Position numbers and translations under genes: made by a program. A stretch of 64,000 nucleotides of DNA. Origin: Lichenicoccus sp964246745 (lineage in GTDB: Bacteria > Pseudomonadota > Alphaproteobacteria > Acetobacterales > Acetobacteraceae). The stretch is taken from contig CAXTRK010000009.1 in the NCBI GenBank assembly GCA_964246745.1, forward strand, positions 33,622 to 97,621. The letters run 5' to 3'. Of the stretch, positions 1 to 9,348 are shown piece after piece. A model generated the notes under the pieces. That model was not told the DNA's origin. It worked only from the letters and a program-made list of their open reading frames with translations, and made no database searches. The stretch's first letter is position 1; each line of letters opens with the position of its first letter.

Positions 1-1258
1 GCGCCGCATCCTCCAGGCCGGCCAGACGGACCACGCCGAGATCGAGCAGCTTGAGCGATCCTCCTGGCTCCAGCATGACGTTGTCCGGCTTGATGTCGCG
101 ATGGATGATGTCGACGCGGTGCAGGGACGCTGCCGCCCGTGCGAGCTTGATCGCGATCTCGCGCCCTTCCTCCAGGCCGATCGACGGGCGCCGCCGCAGT
201 CTGGTCTCCAGCAGCTCGCCTTCGTAGAGCGGCATCACCGTGTAAAGACAGCTCTGCCGGCCCTGGGCCAACTCAATCGTGCTGACCAGCCAGGGGCTGC
301 TCACGCGTCGGCCGACCCAGGCTTCACGCAGGAACGCGGCATGAGCGCTCCGGGCGGCGACGCCGGGCTTTGGGAACTTCAGCACGACGATGCCGCCATC
401 CACCTCGTCGATGGCGCTGAACAGTCGGCTATACGGCCCGTCCGAGACCATCGCCTTCAGCCTGAAGCCGTCAATCGTCTCGCCGCCGCGCGGCGCCTCG
501 GCCAAGGGCAGGCTTCTGATCGCGCCGCCGACATCGTCCGGCCGTGCCGAGGGCAGCGCGATCACGTCCATCACCAGGGCAGTAGCATTGTCGGTGCCGC
601 CGGCGGCGAGCGCCGACGCGACCAGGGTGCTGCCGCACTCCCTGGGCGCCGACCGGCCGCGCAGGATCTCCGCGATAACGTCGTCCCCGAGCGGTCCATG
701 CACGCCGTCGCTGCACAGCAGGAAGCGGTCATGCAGCGCCATCGGCTGGCTCGCGTAATCCAGCCGCAGCTCGGTTTCGATGCCGAGCGCCCTGGTGAGC
801 ACGGAGGCGCCATCGCCGGACGCGCGGACATGGTCGGTGGTCAGACGTGTCAGCCTGTTGCCGCTCAGACGGTAGGCGCGGCTGTCGCCCACGTGCAGCA
901 CGTGGGCCAGACGTCCGCGCAGCACCAGGGCGGTGAAGGTGCAGCCCATTCCGGCCAGATCCGGATCGTTCTGCCCCTGCGCGTGGATCCAGCCATTCAG
1001 CGAATCGAGCAGCTTCGCTCCGGCCCGGCGCACCTCCATCGTCTCCGGCACGTCGGCCAGGCCGTCGAGAAAGCCGCGCACGGCGATCTCCGCCGCGACC
1101 CGGCCGCCCTTGGCGCCGCCGATGCCGTCGGCGAGTGCCGCCGCCACGCCGTGCGATGACGCATCGCCAAGCACGGCCGCGGCAAAGTCCTCGTTGCGGG
1201 CGCGGCCGCCGATCTCGGAGACGACTTCGGCGGTCACTTTCGCCGCGGCGTCGCTCAT
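1..1258 (-). CDS. Bifunctional PP2C phosphatase / Ser-Thr protein kinase (3' end beyond window)
   Basis: A continuous minus-strand frame runs from ATG at 1258 to the window edge, giving about 419 residues without a stop. The N-terminal ~240 residues read as a PP2C phosphatase: metal-binding ADGIGG near the start, then GDSRAYRL, LLCSDGVHG and GGTDNATALV. After a linker comes a protein kinase lobe with VVLKF (likely ATP-contacting Lys) and the catalytic loop HRDIKPDN, followed by DLG where DFG is usual. The rest of the kinase domain and any C-terminal membrane segment lie outside. The domain order matches the Stk-type fusions found beside nitrate-assimilation genes in Pseudomonas. Here the ammonium transporter gene lies divergently 600 bp away, so a role in nitrogen regulation is plausible but inferred. 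The small gene at 1255-1644 lies upstream and overlaps its start by 4 bp. Confidence 0.85.
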   Translation of the reverse strand, partial: MSDAAAKVTAEVVSEIGGRARNEDFAAAVLGDASSHGVAAALADGIGGAKGGRVAAEIAVRGFLDGLADVPETMEVRRAGAKLLDSLNGWIHAQGQNDPDLAGMGCTFTALVLRGRLAHVLHVGDSRAYRLSGNRLTRLTTDHVRASGDGASVLTRALGIETELRLDYASQPMALHDRFLLCSDGVHGPLGDDVIAEILRGRSAPRECGSTLVASALAAGGTDNATALVMDVIALPSARPDDVGGAIRSLPLAEAPRGGETIDGFRLKAMVSDGPYSRLFSAIDEVDGGIVVLKFPKPGVAARSAHAAFLREAWVGRRVSSPWLVSTIELAQGRQSCLYTVMPLYEGELLETRLRRRPSIGLEEGREIAIKLARAAASLHRVDIIHRDIKPDNVMLEPGGSLKLLDLGVVRLAGLEDAA

Positions 1259-1644
1259 CGCGCCAGGTGGCAGCGGTCGTGCAGGAAATAGCCGCCGGTG
1301 CTGGAGGCGACGACGACGGTGAGCTCGCCCGAGGCGCGGTCGAGCCGGTAATGGCCGCCGTCGCTCACATCATGCCAGGAGAGCGTGTCGTTGCTGATAT
1401 GGGCCGGATAGGAATCCACCGTCGCCCGCGCGTAGTCAATGGTGATCCGCCAGGTGGCGTCGCTCGCGGGATTGACGCAGGTCATCACCTCGGTTGTGCG
1501 CCCCGGCATTTGGGGGGTTGCGCCGTGCCCCGTCGCGGTGCACGCGGCCCATGCGACAATCCAGACGTATCGCTGTTGCCAGATTCGATTCTGAACAGCA
1601 ATCTCTGCATAGTTATTACGCAACCGTTGGTTCCGATTCGTCAT
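1255..1644 (-). CDS. Small probably exported protein of unknown function, coupled to the PP2C/kinase gene
   Basis: Up to 129 codons, ending in TGA that overlaps the ATG of the phosphatase/kinase gene (ATGA), so the two are probably translated together. I do not recognise a family. The longest frame starts with a polar stretch; a hydrophobic run (VWIVAWAACTATG) follows at about residues 26-38, so the true start is probably internal and non-ATG, just ahead of a signal-peptide-like segment. The mature part carries one Cys (VMTCVNP) and a Trp/Tyr-rich sequence ending in HDRCHLAR. Codon use is less GC-biased at the 5' end, which also argues for a later start. Function unknown; membrane-proximal input to the neighbouring kinase is only a guess from position. 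Confidence 0.5.
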   Translation of the reverse strand: MTNRNQRLRNNYAEIAVQNRIWQQRYVWIVAWAACTATGHGATPQMPGRTTEVMTCVNPASDATWRITIDYARATVDSYPAHISNDTLSWHDVSDGGHYRLDRASGELTVVVASSTGGYFLHDRCHLAR

Positions 1645-1853
1645 TCTGAGCCCATTCCGAGCAGGTTACAGGCAACAATGAGCACTGCCATGTTTCGCGC
1701 GAGCCGCAGCCGCGTGGGACGGTCCGTTTCAGCATGGTTCTTGCACAGCTCGGCCCGGACGGGAGGCGATGCTGAACGGAGCGCGTCCGCGACCAGTCTG
1801 ATCCCGCCGCCATGCACCCGCGCGGCGGATAGCTGAACACAAGGGAGAACCGC

Positions 1854-3218
1854 ATGATCTTACCTTCACCCAAATGGCTCGATACAGGGGACAATGCCTG
1901 GCAGCTCGCGGCGGCGACGTTTGTCGGCCTGCAAAGCATTCCTGGCCTGGTCGTGCTGTATGGCGGCGTCGTCAAGCATAAATGGGCGATCAATTCCGCC
2001 TTCATGGCCATGTACGCCTTTGCATCGGTGCTGGTGGTCTGGGTGCTGTTCGACTACAACTTCGCCTTCGGGCCGCAATGGCTGCCCTTCCTCGGCCATC
2101 CGGGACCGGTCGTCTCCGCCGGGTTCATGCTCAGCCAGGCCACCATTCCGGCCGCCGCCTCCGGCATGCCGGCGCTTGCCTTCCCGATGGCCACACTGGT
2201 GTTCTTCCAGTTCGTGTTCGCGGCGATCACCGTGATCATCCTTGCCGGCGCCGTGCTCGGACGGATGAACTTCACCGCCTGGGTGATCTTCTGCCCGGTC
2301 TGGATGACCTTGGTCTATACGGTCGGCGCGTTCAGCATCTGGGGCGGCGGCTGGCTCGCGGCACTGGGGGTCGCCGACTTTTCGGGCGGCTACGTGATCC
2401 ATCTGGCGGCCGGCGTGTCCGGCTTCGTCGCCGCGGCGATGGTCGGTCCCAGGCTGCAATCGGACCGCGACAACTTTCCGCCCAACAGCCTGCTCGTCAC
2501 CCTTGTCGGCGCCGGCATCCTGTGGCTCGGCTGGAACGGCTTCAACGGCGGCGATCCCTATTTCGCCAACGCCGATGCGGGGGCTGCAGTGCTCAACACC
2601 AATCTCGCCACCGCGGTGGCGCTGCTGGTCTGGAGCCTGATGGACAAGATGTCCTACGGCAAGCCATCGATCATCGGCGCGGTCAACGGCATGATCGCGG
2701 GCCTGGTCGCGATCACGCCGGGCGCGGGCTACGTCAACGGCTGGGGCGCGATCATCATCGGCGTCTGCGCCGGCATCATTCCCTGGTTCAGCATGAACAA
2801 GTTCCAGAAGACCCGCCTGATGCTGAAGGTCGATGACACGCTCAGCATTTTCTCGACCCATGCCGTCGCCGGCCTGATGGGCGGCCTGCTGACCGGCATT
2901 CTCGCCACCCCGGCGATGCTCGAATATATCGGCACCGCCAAGGATGCCCCCGGCGTCAGCATGTCAGGCCTGTTCTACGGCCACCCCTACCAGCTTCTGC
3001 TGCAGTTCTATGGCGGCGCCTTCATCATCGGCTACAACGTGGTCGCCACCTACATCATCCTGAAGGTGATCTCGTTTTTCGTGCCGCTGCGCATGGACGA
3101 GGCTATGCTCCGTGTCGGCGATGATGCGGTGCACGGCGAGACCGCCTACGCGATCGGTCTTTCGGGAGACATGCCGGCGCCGGCGCAAACGAGCCAGGAG
3201 CGTAGGGAGCGTGTCTGA
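1854..3218 (+). CDS. amt: Ammonium transporter, Amt/MEP/Rh family
   Basis: 454 residues with about eleven hydrophobic segments, the usual size of an Amt monomer without a signal peptide. It forms a trimeric inner-membrane channel that takes up ammonium. Family landmarks seen: VLYGGVV near the N-terminus, the FFQFVFAAIT helix, VIHLAAGVSGF (central-pore His region), LWLGWNGFNGG, and the C-terminal D-x-x-x-HGETAY signature. ATG at 1854 is preceded by a clear AAGGGAG ribosome-binding site. No glnK (PII) gene is adjacent, unlike many proteobacterial amt loci. The last 8 bp overlap the GTG start of the next gene, so the GST homologue is probably co-transcribed. The 200 bp upstream (1645-1853) hold no recognisable gene and should contain the promoter; I could not identify a sigma-54 site there. 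Confidence 0.95.
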   Translation: MILPSPKWLDTGDNAWQLAAATFVGLQSIPGLVVLYGGVVKHKWAINSAFMAMYAFASVLVVWVLFDYNFAFGPQWLPFLGHPGPVVSAGFMLSQATIPAAASGMPALAFPMATLVFFQFVFAAITVIILAGAVLGRMNFTAWVIFCPVWMTLVYTVGAFSIWGGGWLAALGVADFSGGYVIHLAAGVSGFVAAAMVGPRLQSDRDNFPPNSLLVTLVGAGILWLGWNGFNGGDPYFANADAGAAVLNTNLATAVALLVWSLMDKMSYGKPSIIGAVNGMIAGLVAITPGAGYVNGWGAIIIGVCAGIIPWFSMNKFQKTRLMLKVDDTLSIFSTHAVAGLMGGLLTGILATPAMLEYIGTAKDAPGVSMSGLFYGHPYQLLLQFYGGAFIIGYNVVATYIILKVISFFVPLRMDEAMLRVGDDAVHGETAYAIGLSGDMPAPAQTSQERRERV

Positions 3219-3858
3219 CGGCAGACTGCTGATCGGCACCAGACGCTACTCGTCATGGTCGCTGCGCGGCTGGCTGGCGGTGCGTCTGGCGGGGCTTGAT
3301 GTCAAAGAGCAGGTGATCCCGCTCGCCGGCGGCCATACCGAGGCGGTCGCCCGCGCCACGCCCACCGGCATGGTGCCGTATCTGGAGCATCGCGGGGCAC
3401 GCGTGTGGGAGAGCCTCGCAATCGGTGAATACTGCGCCGAGTTCGAGCCAAGCCTCTGGCCCGGGGAGCGCATCGCGCGGTGCCGCGCCCGCAGCCTGGC
3501 GTCGGAGATGCATGCCGGCTTTCGTGCGCTGCGGCTGGCGATGCCGATGAATTGCGGGCGGTCGGCGTCGCCGCTCCGAGACGGCATCACCCCGGATGCC
3601 GCCGCCGACATCGACCGTATCCAGGCGATCTGGAACGAGGCGGCAGGGCCCTATGTGTTTGGCCCCGGCTTCACGATCGCGGACGTGATGTTCGCGCCCG
3701 TGGTGTCGCGCGTGCTGTCCTACGACGTGCCGCTCACCCCGCGCGCCGCGCGCTACCGCGACGCGGTTCGGGCCCATCCCTTGATGATCGCCTGGTACGA
3801 GGCGGCGTCGGCTGAGCCGCTATCGTGGCGGCTCGACCACTATGAGGGTGTCGGCTGA
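3211..3858 (+). CDS. Glutathione S-transferase family protein
   Basis: GTG start at 3211 inside the end of amt, with GTAGGGAG just upstream; 215 residues, typical for a GST. The N-terminal thioredoxin-like part begins LLIGTRRYSSWSLRGW, with a Ser/Trp arrangement where GSTs bind glutathione, followed by the cis-Pro segment TGMVPYLEH and the ESLAIGEYCAE motif that contacts the gamma-glutamyl group. The helical C-terminal domain includes FTIADVMFAPVVSR, equivalent to the N-capping box of GST helix 6. The family conjugates glutathione to electrophiles or reduces peroxides, but the substrate cannot be predicted. It overlaps amt by 8 bp and the following glycosyltransferase by 4 bp, so it sits in a compact transcription unit of mixed function. 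Confidence 0.88.
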   Translation: MSDGRLLIGTRRYSSWSLRGWLAVRLAGLDVKEQVIPLAGGHTEAVARATPTGMVPYLEHRGARVWESLAIGEYCAEFEPSLWPGERIARCRARSLASEMHAGFRALRLAMPMNCGRSASPLRDGITPDAAADIDRIQAIWNEAAGPYVFGPGFTIADVMFAPVVSRVLSYDVPLTPRAARYRDAVRAHPLMIAWYEAASAEPLSWRLDHYEGVG

Positions 3859-4928
3859 AGGTCGTCGTCGTCCTGCCGCCACGGGAAGGCTTCTCTCCGT
3901 CCGCCGTCGGCGCGATCGGGTTGCTGGTGCACCGGCTCAGCACGCTCGATGAGACCATCGTCGGACCGCGCCTGTCGGAGCCGCCGTTTGCCGACCGCAG
4001 CTACGTGGCGGCGCCGGCGGTGTTCCGGCCGTGGGGTGGCTCCGGGCGTTACACGGCAGGCGTCGCCCGCGTGCTGCGCCGGCTGCGGCCGGACCTCGTC
4101 GAGGTGCAGAACCGTCCGGAGGTGGCACTCGGCCTGTCGTGGCGCATCCCCCGGCTCGCGGTCACGCTGTTCCTGCACAACGATCCTCAATCGATGCGGG
4201 CGGCGCAGACGCCGAGGCAGCGCAAGCGTCTGCTGGCGCGCATGCAGGTGGTCTGCGTCTCCGAGACGCTGCGCGCGCGTTTTGTGCAAGGCGTGGCCGC
4301 ATCCAACGCGGTGGCCGTGCTGCCGAACTGCATCGATCTTGCCGCGATCCCCACCTCGCCGGCGATCCGCGACCGAGTCATCCTGTTCGCCGGACGGATC
4401 GTCGCCGACAAGGGCGCGGACGCCTTCGTCGATGCCTGCGCACGCGTGCTGCCGGGTCTATCCGCCTGGCGCGCAGAGATGATCGGCGCCGACCGCTTCT
4501 CGCCGGCAAGCCCCGAGACGCCGTTCCTCGCGCGGCTGCGTCCGCGTGCCGAGGCGGCAGGGATCGCGCTGCGCGGGCACCTGCCGCACGCGGATGTGTT
4601 GGAGGCGATGGCGCGCGCCGCGATCGTGGTGGTGCCGAGCCGCTGGCAGGAGCCGTTCGGGATGACCGCGCTGGAGGCGATGGCGTCGGGGGCGGCGCTG
4701 ATCGTCTCGCCGCGTCCGGGCCTGCTGGAAGTGGCCGGCGAGGCGGCGCTGTTGGCTGATCCGGACCAGCCTGGCGCTTTGGCGGCGGCGATGCTTCGGC
4801 TTGCCGGAGACGAAGCCCTGCGCGCTGCATTGTCGGCAGGCGGCCGCGCGCGCGCCCTGTCGTTCGATGCCGGCGCCGCGCGCGCGCGCCTCGCCTCGCT
4901 GCGCCATCGACGACTGGGCCTTGCCTGA
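3855..4928 (+). CDS. Glycosyltransferase family 4 protein
   Basis: GT-B fold glycosyltransferase of about 357 residues. The C-terminal nucleotide-sugar-binding half has VILFAGRIVADKG and the GT4 signature PSRWQEPFGMTALEAMASG with the E-x7-E pair. The natural N-terminal beta strand (KVVVVLPP, then GAIGLLVHRL) lies upstream of the first available TTG (3921). The reading frame is open back to a CTG at 3855, which overlaps the TGA of the GST gene. I therefore place the start at this CTG; an ATG/GTG/TTG-only finder would start at 3921 and lose the first beta strand. Next to an O-antigen-ligase-like gene 29 bp downstream, it probably adds sugars to a lipopolysaccharide or exopolysaccharide. Acceptor and donor are unknown. 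Confidence 0.87.
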   Translation: MKVVVVLPPREGFSPSAVGAIGLLVHRLSTLDETIVGPRLSEPPFADRSYVAAPAVFRPWGGSGRYTAGVARVLRRLRPDLVEVQNRPEVALGLSWRIPRLAVTLFLHNDPQSMRAAQTPRQRKRLLARMQVVCVSETLRARFVQGVAASNAVAVLPNCIDLAAIPTSPAIRDRVILFAGRIVADKGADAFVDACARVLPGLSAWRAEMIGADRFSPASPETPFLARLRPRAEAAGIALRGHLPHADVLEAMARAAIVVVPSRWQEPFGMTALEAMASGAALIVSPRPGLLEVAGEAALLADPDQPGALAAAMLRLAGDEALRAALSAGGRARALSFDAGAARARLASLRHRRLGLA

Positions 4929-4957
4929 ACGCGTCCGACCCGCCAATCCGCGTCGGC

Positions 4958-6248
4958 ATGGACCGCACCGCCAGGATACAGTGGATCGACCGGCTCGGTC
5001 TCGCCACCACGCTGCTCTGCCCGATCTTCCTCACGCATGGCCGCGCCGTCGCCGAGGTGATGATCGACACCACCGCCGTCGCCTTCCTGCTGCGTTCGGC
5101 GCTCACCCGCGACTGGAACTGGGCGCGGCTGGCCTGGGTGCGGATCGCCCTGCTGTGGTGGCTCTGGCTCGTGGTCTGCTCGATCCCGGTGTGGGGACTT
5201 GGCCAGGGCGGCGGCGGCTCCCTGCTGCAGGCGGTGCTGACCGTCCGTGTCCTGGTGTTCGCAGCCGGCCTGCAAGTCTGGACACTGGCACGGGAGCGGC
5301 CACGTCGCGTCATCGGCTGGCTGATCGCGGCAAGCTTTGCCTATATCTCGGCGCAATTGCTGCTGCAGGCGGCGACCGGCTTCAACCTGTTCGGCGATCC
5401 GCGCTTTCATGACGGCACGCTCACCGGACCGTACGACGAGCCGCGTGCGTCCGCACCCCTGTCGCGGCTGTTGTTCCCGACGCTGCTGCCCGCCGCCGCC
5501 TGGCTGCTGCGCTATGGCCGGGTTGGCGCCGTGGGCGCGGCGGCCCTGCTGCTGGCGGGGCTCGCGATCATGGTGCTGGCCGGCCAGCGCATGCCGCTGC
5601 TGCTGACCGGGCTCGGCTTCCTCGTCGCCGGACTGATGCTGCGACGGCTGCGGCTGGCGCTGCTGGCCTGCCTTGCCTCGGCGCCGGCCCTGGTCGGGGT
5701 CTCCGCCTTGGTCACGCCGCGCAGCTTTGCTCATCTTTGGACGCTGTTCGAACGCCAGATGAGCCATTTCGGAGCAAGCCCGTATGGACTGATCCTGGCC
5801 CGCGCCGTGATCATCGCGCGGGACAACCTCTGGACCGGCCGCGGCTTCAACGGGTTCCGCACCGGCTGCCCGCTGCCACGCTATTTCCACGGCGTGCCGC
5901 CGCTCCAGGCGGCCGCCTCCAATGCTGGCGGCGCCGCATTCTGCGTGCAGCATCCGCACAACCACTATCTGCAGGCGATCACCGATGCCGGCATTCCGGG
6001 CCTGGCGCTGTTCTGCGCGATGGTGCTGGCCTGGCTGCTGGCGCTGCTGCGTCCCGCGGCACAGCCGGGGCCGGTGCTGCATTCCTGGCGGGTGGGTCTG
6101 TTCGTTGCCGCACTGATCCAGGAATGGCCGATCGCGTCCACCAGCGCGTTTACCAACATGCCGCTGGGCGGCTGGTTCTTCCTGCTGCTGGGGGTGGGGC
6201 TGGCGGCAAGTGGGACCCATATTCGCTCCATAAGGAGAAATACGACCC

Positions 6249-6256
<8 letters not shown>
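4958..6256 (+). CDS. O-antigen ligase / polysaccharide polymerase-like membrane protein
   Basis: 432 residues with about eleven hydrophobic segments. The large periplasmic loop near residues 275-330 holds the ligase-type motif VQHPHNHYLQAITDAG, matching the H-x-x-x-H region of the WaaL/Wzy_C superfamily. Such proteins join a lipid-linked polysaccharide to lipid A core, or polymerise repeat units; sequence reading cannot separate these. Start ATG at 4958 follows the GT4 gene by 29 bp. The gene's last 8 bp overlap the ATG of the CobW-type GTPase; the ribosome-binding site of that GTPase (AAGGAG) lies within this gene. Together with the GT4 it suggests a small surface-glycan module. Confidence 0.85.
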
Positions 6257-7210
<954 letters not shown>

Positions 7211-7214
<4 letters not shown>

Positions 7215-8269
7215 GCGGCAACGCCCGCAGCGCGCAGGCTCTTGGCATCGTCACCGGCTGCGCGGTCTCGCGCGACGGCAGCCGCGTGGCCTTCGCCACC
7301 GGCGAAGGCGTCGTGCATGTGGCGGCCGTCCATGACCAGGACGCCGCCTGGCGCGCGACCCAGGTGCATGACGGATCGGTGCTGACGCTGGCGGCGGACG
7401 TGGGAGCGCAGGATTTCCTGACCGGCGGCGGCGACAACCGGCTCTGTCGCGTGTTGGGCGGCGATCTGTCGGCATCGGCGGAGGCGTGCGTGCGGGAGCT
7501 TGGAGCCGGCCGGCGCTGGGTCGAGCATGTGGCGAGCGCACTCGACGGACGCACCGGCTGGATCGCGAGCGCGCACGGCAAGCAGGTCGAGCTGCGCGAC
7601 GCCGCGGGCGAGTTCGTCCGCCGCTTCGAGCATGGCTCGACCGTCTCCGGGCTGGCCTTCGATGCCAAAGGCAAGCGGCTCGCCGCGTCGCATTACGGCG
7701 GCGTCTCGCTTCGTTTCGTCAACGCCAAGACCGACACGCCCCGGCGGCTCGACTGGAAGGGCAGCCATCTCGCTGTCGCGATCCATCCCGGCGGCGAGGC
7801 GGTAGTGACCGCGATGCAGGAGAACGAGCTGCATGGCTGGCGGCTCGCCGATGGCCACGCGATGCGGATGAGCGGCTATCCGCAGAAGACGCGGTCGCTG
7901 TCCTTCTCGCGCAACGGCAGGTGGCTGGCCAGCTCCGGCGCGGATAGCGTGGTGTTGTGGCCGTTTTTCGGCGGCGGCCCGATGGGCCGCGCCCCGGTGG
8001 AACTTGCCCCAATCAGTGGCGTCATCTGTACGCGCGTGGAGTTTCATCCTCAGCACGAGATCGTGGCCGCCGGATATGCCGATGGCACGGTCTTGATCGC
8101 GGAGGTGGGAAGCAAGCGGGTGATGCCGGTGAGCACACGCCAGGAGGCGGCAGTATCGGCGTTATGTTTTGCGCCAGGTGGCGGGACGCTGGCCTACGGC
8201 AACGAGGCGGGAAGCATGACGCTAGTCAATTTCTCAATATCGCTAGAACGAAGTCAGGCTACAAATTGA
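7211..8269 (+). CDS. WD40 repeat protein coupled to the CobW GTPase
   Basis: 352 residues from the ATG at 7211 that overlaps the GTPase stop codon. The whole protein is beta-propeller sequence: successive blades begin with patterns such as GCAVSRDGSRVAFA, GLAFDAKGKRLAAS, SLSFSRNGRWLASSGADSVVLW and ALCFAPGGGTLAYGNE, giving roughly seven blades. There is no signal peptide, so it is cytoplasmic. WD40 propellers act as protein-binding platforms. Tight coupling to a COG0523 GTPase suggests that it binds the GTPase or its client, which is inference. Downstream, the 109 bp to the rpfF-like gene are AT-richer and probably hold the promoter of that gene. Confidence 0.88.
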
Positions 8270-8378
8270 AGACACGAGAAAAAAACAGCAAAATTCCTCA
8301 GTGTTGCAAACTGTGCTAGAGTATTACAGTCTGGTCGTCGCATCATGATGTGGTCAACCCGAGCCACAGGATCATGCC

Positions 8379-9329
8379 ATGCTGCTTCACCATCGTCCGC
8401 TCCGTCGCGACACCGAGATGCTTTCCTCCTCCGAGGAACCACGCTCCTTGGACGAGATCACCCAGACGCAGCTCGAACATGTTGACTTTCGATATGAGGC
8501 ATCGTTGCGAACCGCCTGGGCAAATCTGCTGATCGAGCGGAGCACCGGCCGCTCCACGTCGGGGCTGCTGTCCGATGTGCTTTCTCTGCAAGGCGTTCTC
8601 GCCGAAATGCTAGCCTTCCAGGTCAATGCGCGGCACGATCCGATGCAGTATTTTGTCTTCGGTTCGCGCACCCCAAGCATTTACAATCTCGGCGGTGATA
8701 TCGTCTTCTTCGCCGACCGCATCCGGCAGGGCGACAAGGCGGCGATGCATGCCTACGCCCATCTTTGCATCGATGTCATCTTGATGAAATATAACGCGTT
8801 CCATCTTCCAATCGTAACGATTGCCTTGGTGCAGGGCGATGCGCTTGGCGGAGGCTTTGAAGATGCGCTGTCGCATGACGTGCTGATTGCGGAGCGCAGC
8901 GCCCGCCTTGGACTGCCGGAGATCCTGTTCAACCTGTTTCCCGGCATGGGCGCCTACAGCTTTCTCTCGCGTCGGATTGGCGCCCAGGCCGCGGAGAGGA
9001 TGATCATGTCAGGCACTCTCTACACTGGCGCGCAGCTTCACGAGATGGGCGTCGTCGACGTGCTGGCCGCGGATGGAGAGGGCGAGGCGGCGGTGCGCGA
9101 CTATATCGATCGCAGTTCACGCAAGTTTAACGCGCAGCAGGCTTTGTATCGCACCCGCCGTCTGGTCAGTCCGGTTACGGAGGCGGAACTGCGCGGCGTC
9201 GTCGACATCTGGGTTGAGACGGCGATGTCGGTGGGAGACGCGGATCTGCGAAAGATGGAGCGTCTCGCGCAAGCTCAGAAGCGCCGGCTGCGCGCGGGGC
9301 AGGAAGCGCATTTGCATGCGGCCGAGTAG
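8379..9329 (+). CDS. rpfF: RpfF-like DSF synthase (crotonase superfamily)
   Basis: 316 residues, crotonase fold. It carries specific RpfF landmarks: YNLGGDIVFFADRIRQGD (residues 102-119), then VQGDALGGGFEDAL and GLPEILFNLFPGMGAYSFL. Glu161 and Glu181 are 20 residues apart, exactly like the catalytic pair of Xanthomonas RpfF. The C-terminal IWVETAM...AQKRR segment also matches. RpfF makes cis-2-unsaturated fatty-acid signals (diffusible signal factor) from acyl-ACP by dehydration plus thioesterase action. The gene converges, with a 19-bp gap, on a hybrid kinase that resembles RpfC, which supports the assignment. Start ATG 8379 follows an AGG; an internal ATG at 8418 is an alternative. The upstream 109-bp gap (8270-8378) is its likely promoter region. 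The exact signal molecule cannot be predicted. Confidence 0.9.
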   Translation: MLLHHRPLRRDTEMLSSSEEPRSLDEITQTQLEHVDFRYEASLRTAWANLLIERSTGRSTSGLLSDVLSLQGVLAEMLAFQVNARHDPMQYFVFGSRTPSIYNLGGDIVFFADRIRQGDKAAMHAYAHLCIDVILMKYNAFHLPIVTIALVQGDALGGGFEDALSHDVLIAERSARLGLPEILFNLFPGMGAYSFLSRRIGAQAAERMIMSGTLYTGAQLHEMGVVDVLAADGEGEAAVRDYIDRSSRKFNAQQALYRTRRLVSPVTEAELRGVVDIWVETAMSVGDADLRKMERLAQAQKRRLRAGQEAHLHAAE

Positions 9330-9348
9330 GAGCGCGGCGGCGGGCTGG

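Noticed and set aside
1645..1853. Sigma-54 promoter ahead of amt
   Set aside because: A TTGCAC element is present but the partner GG box is at the wrong spacing.
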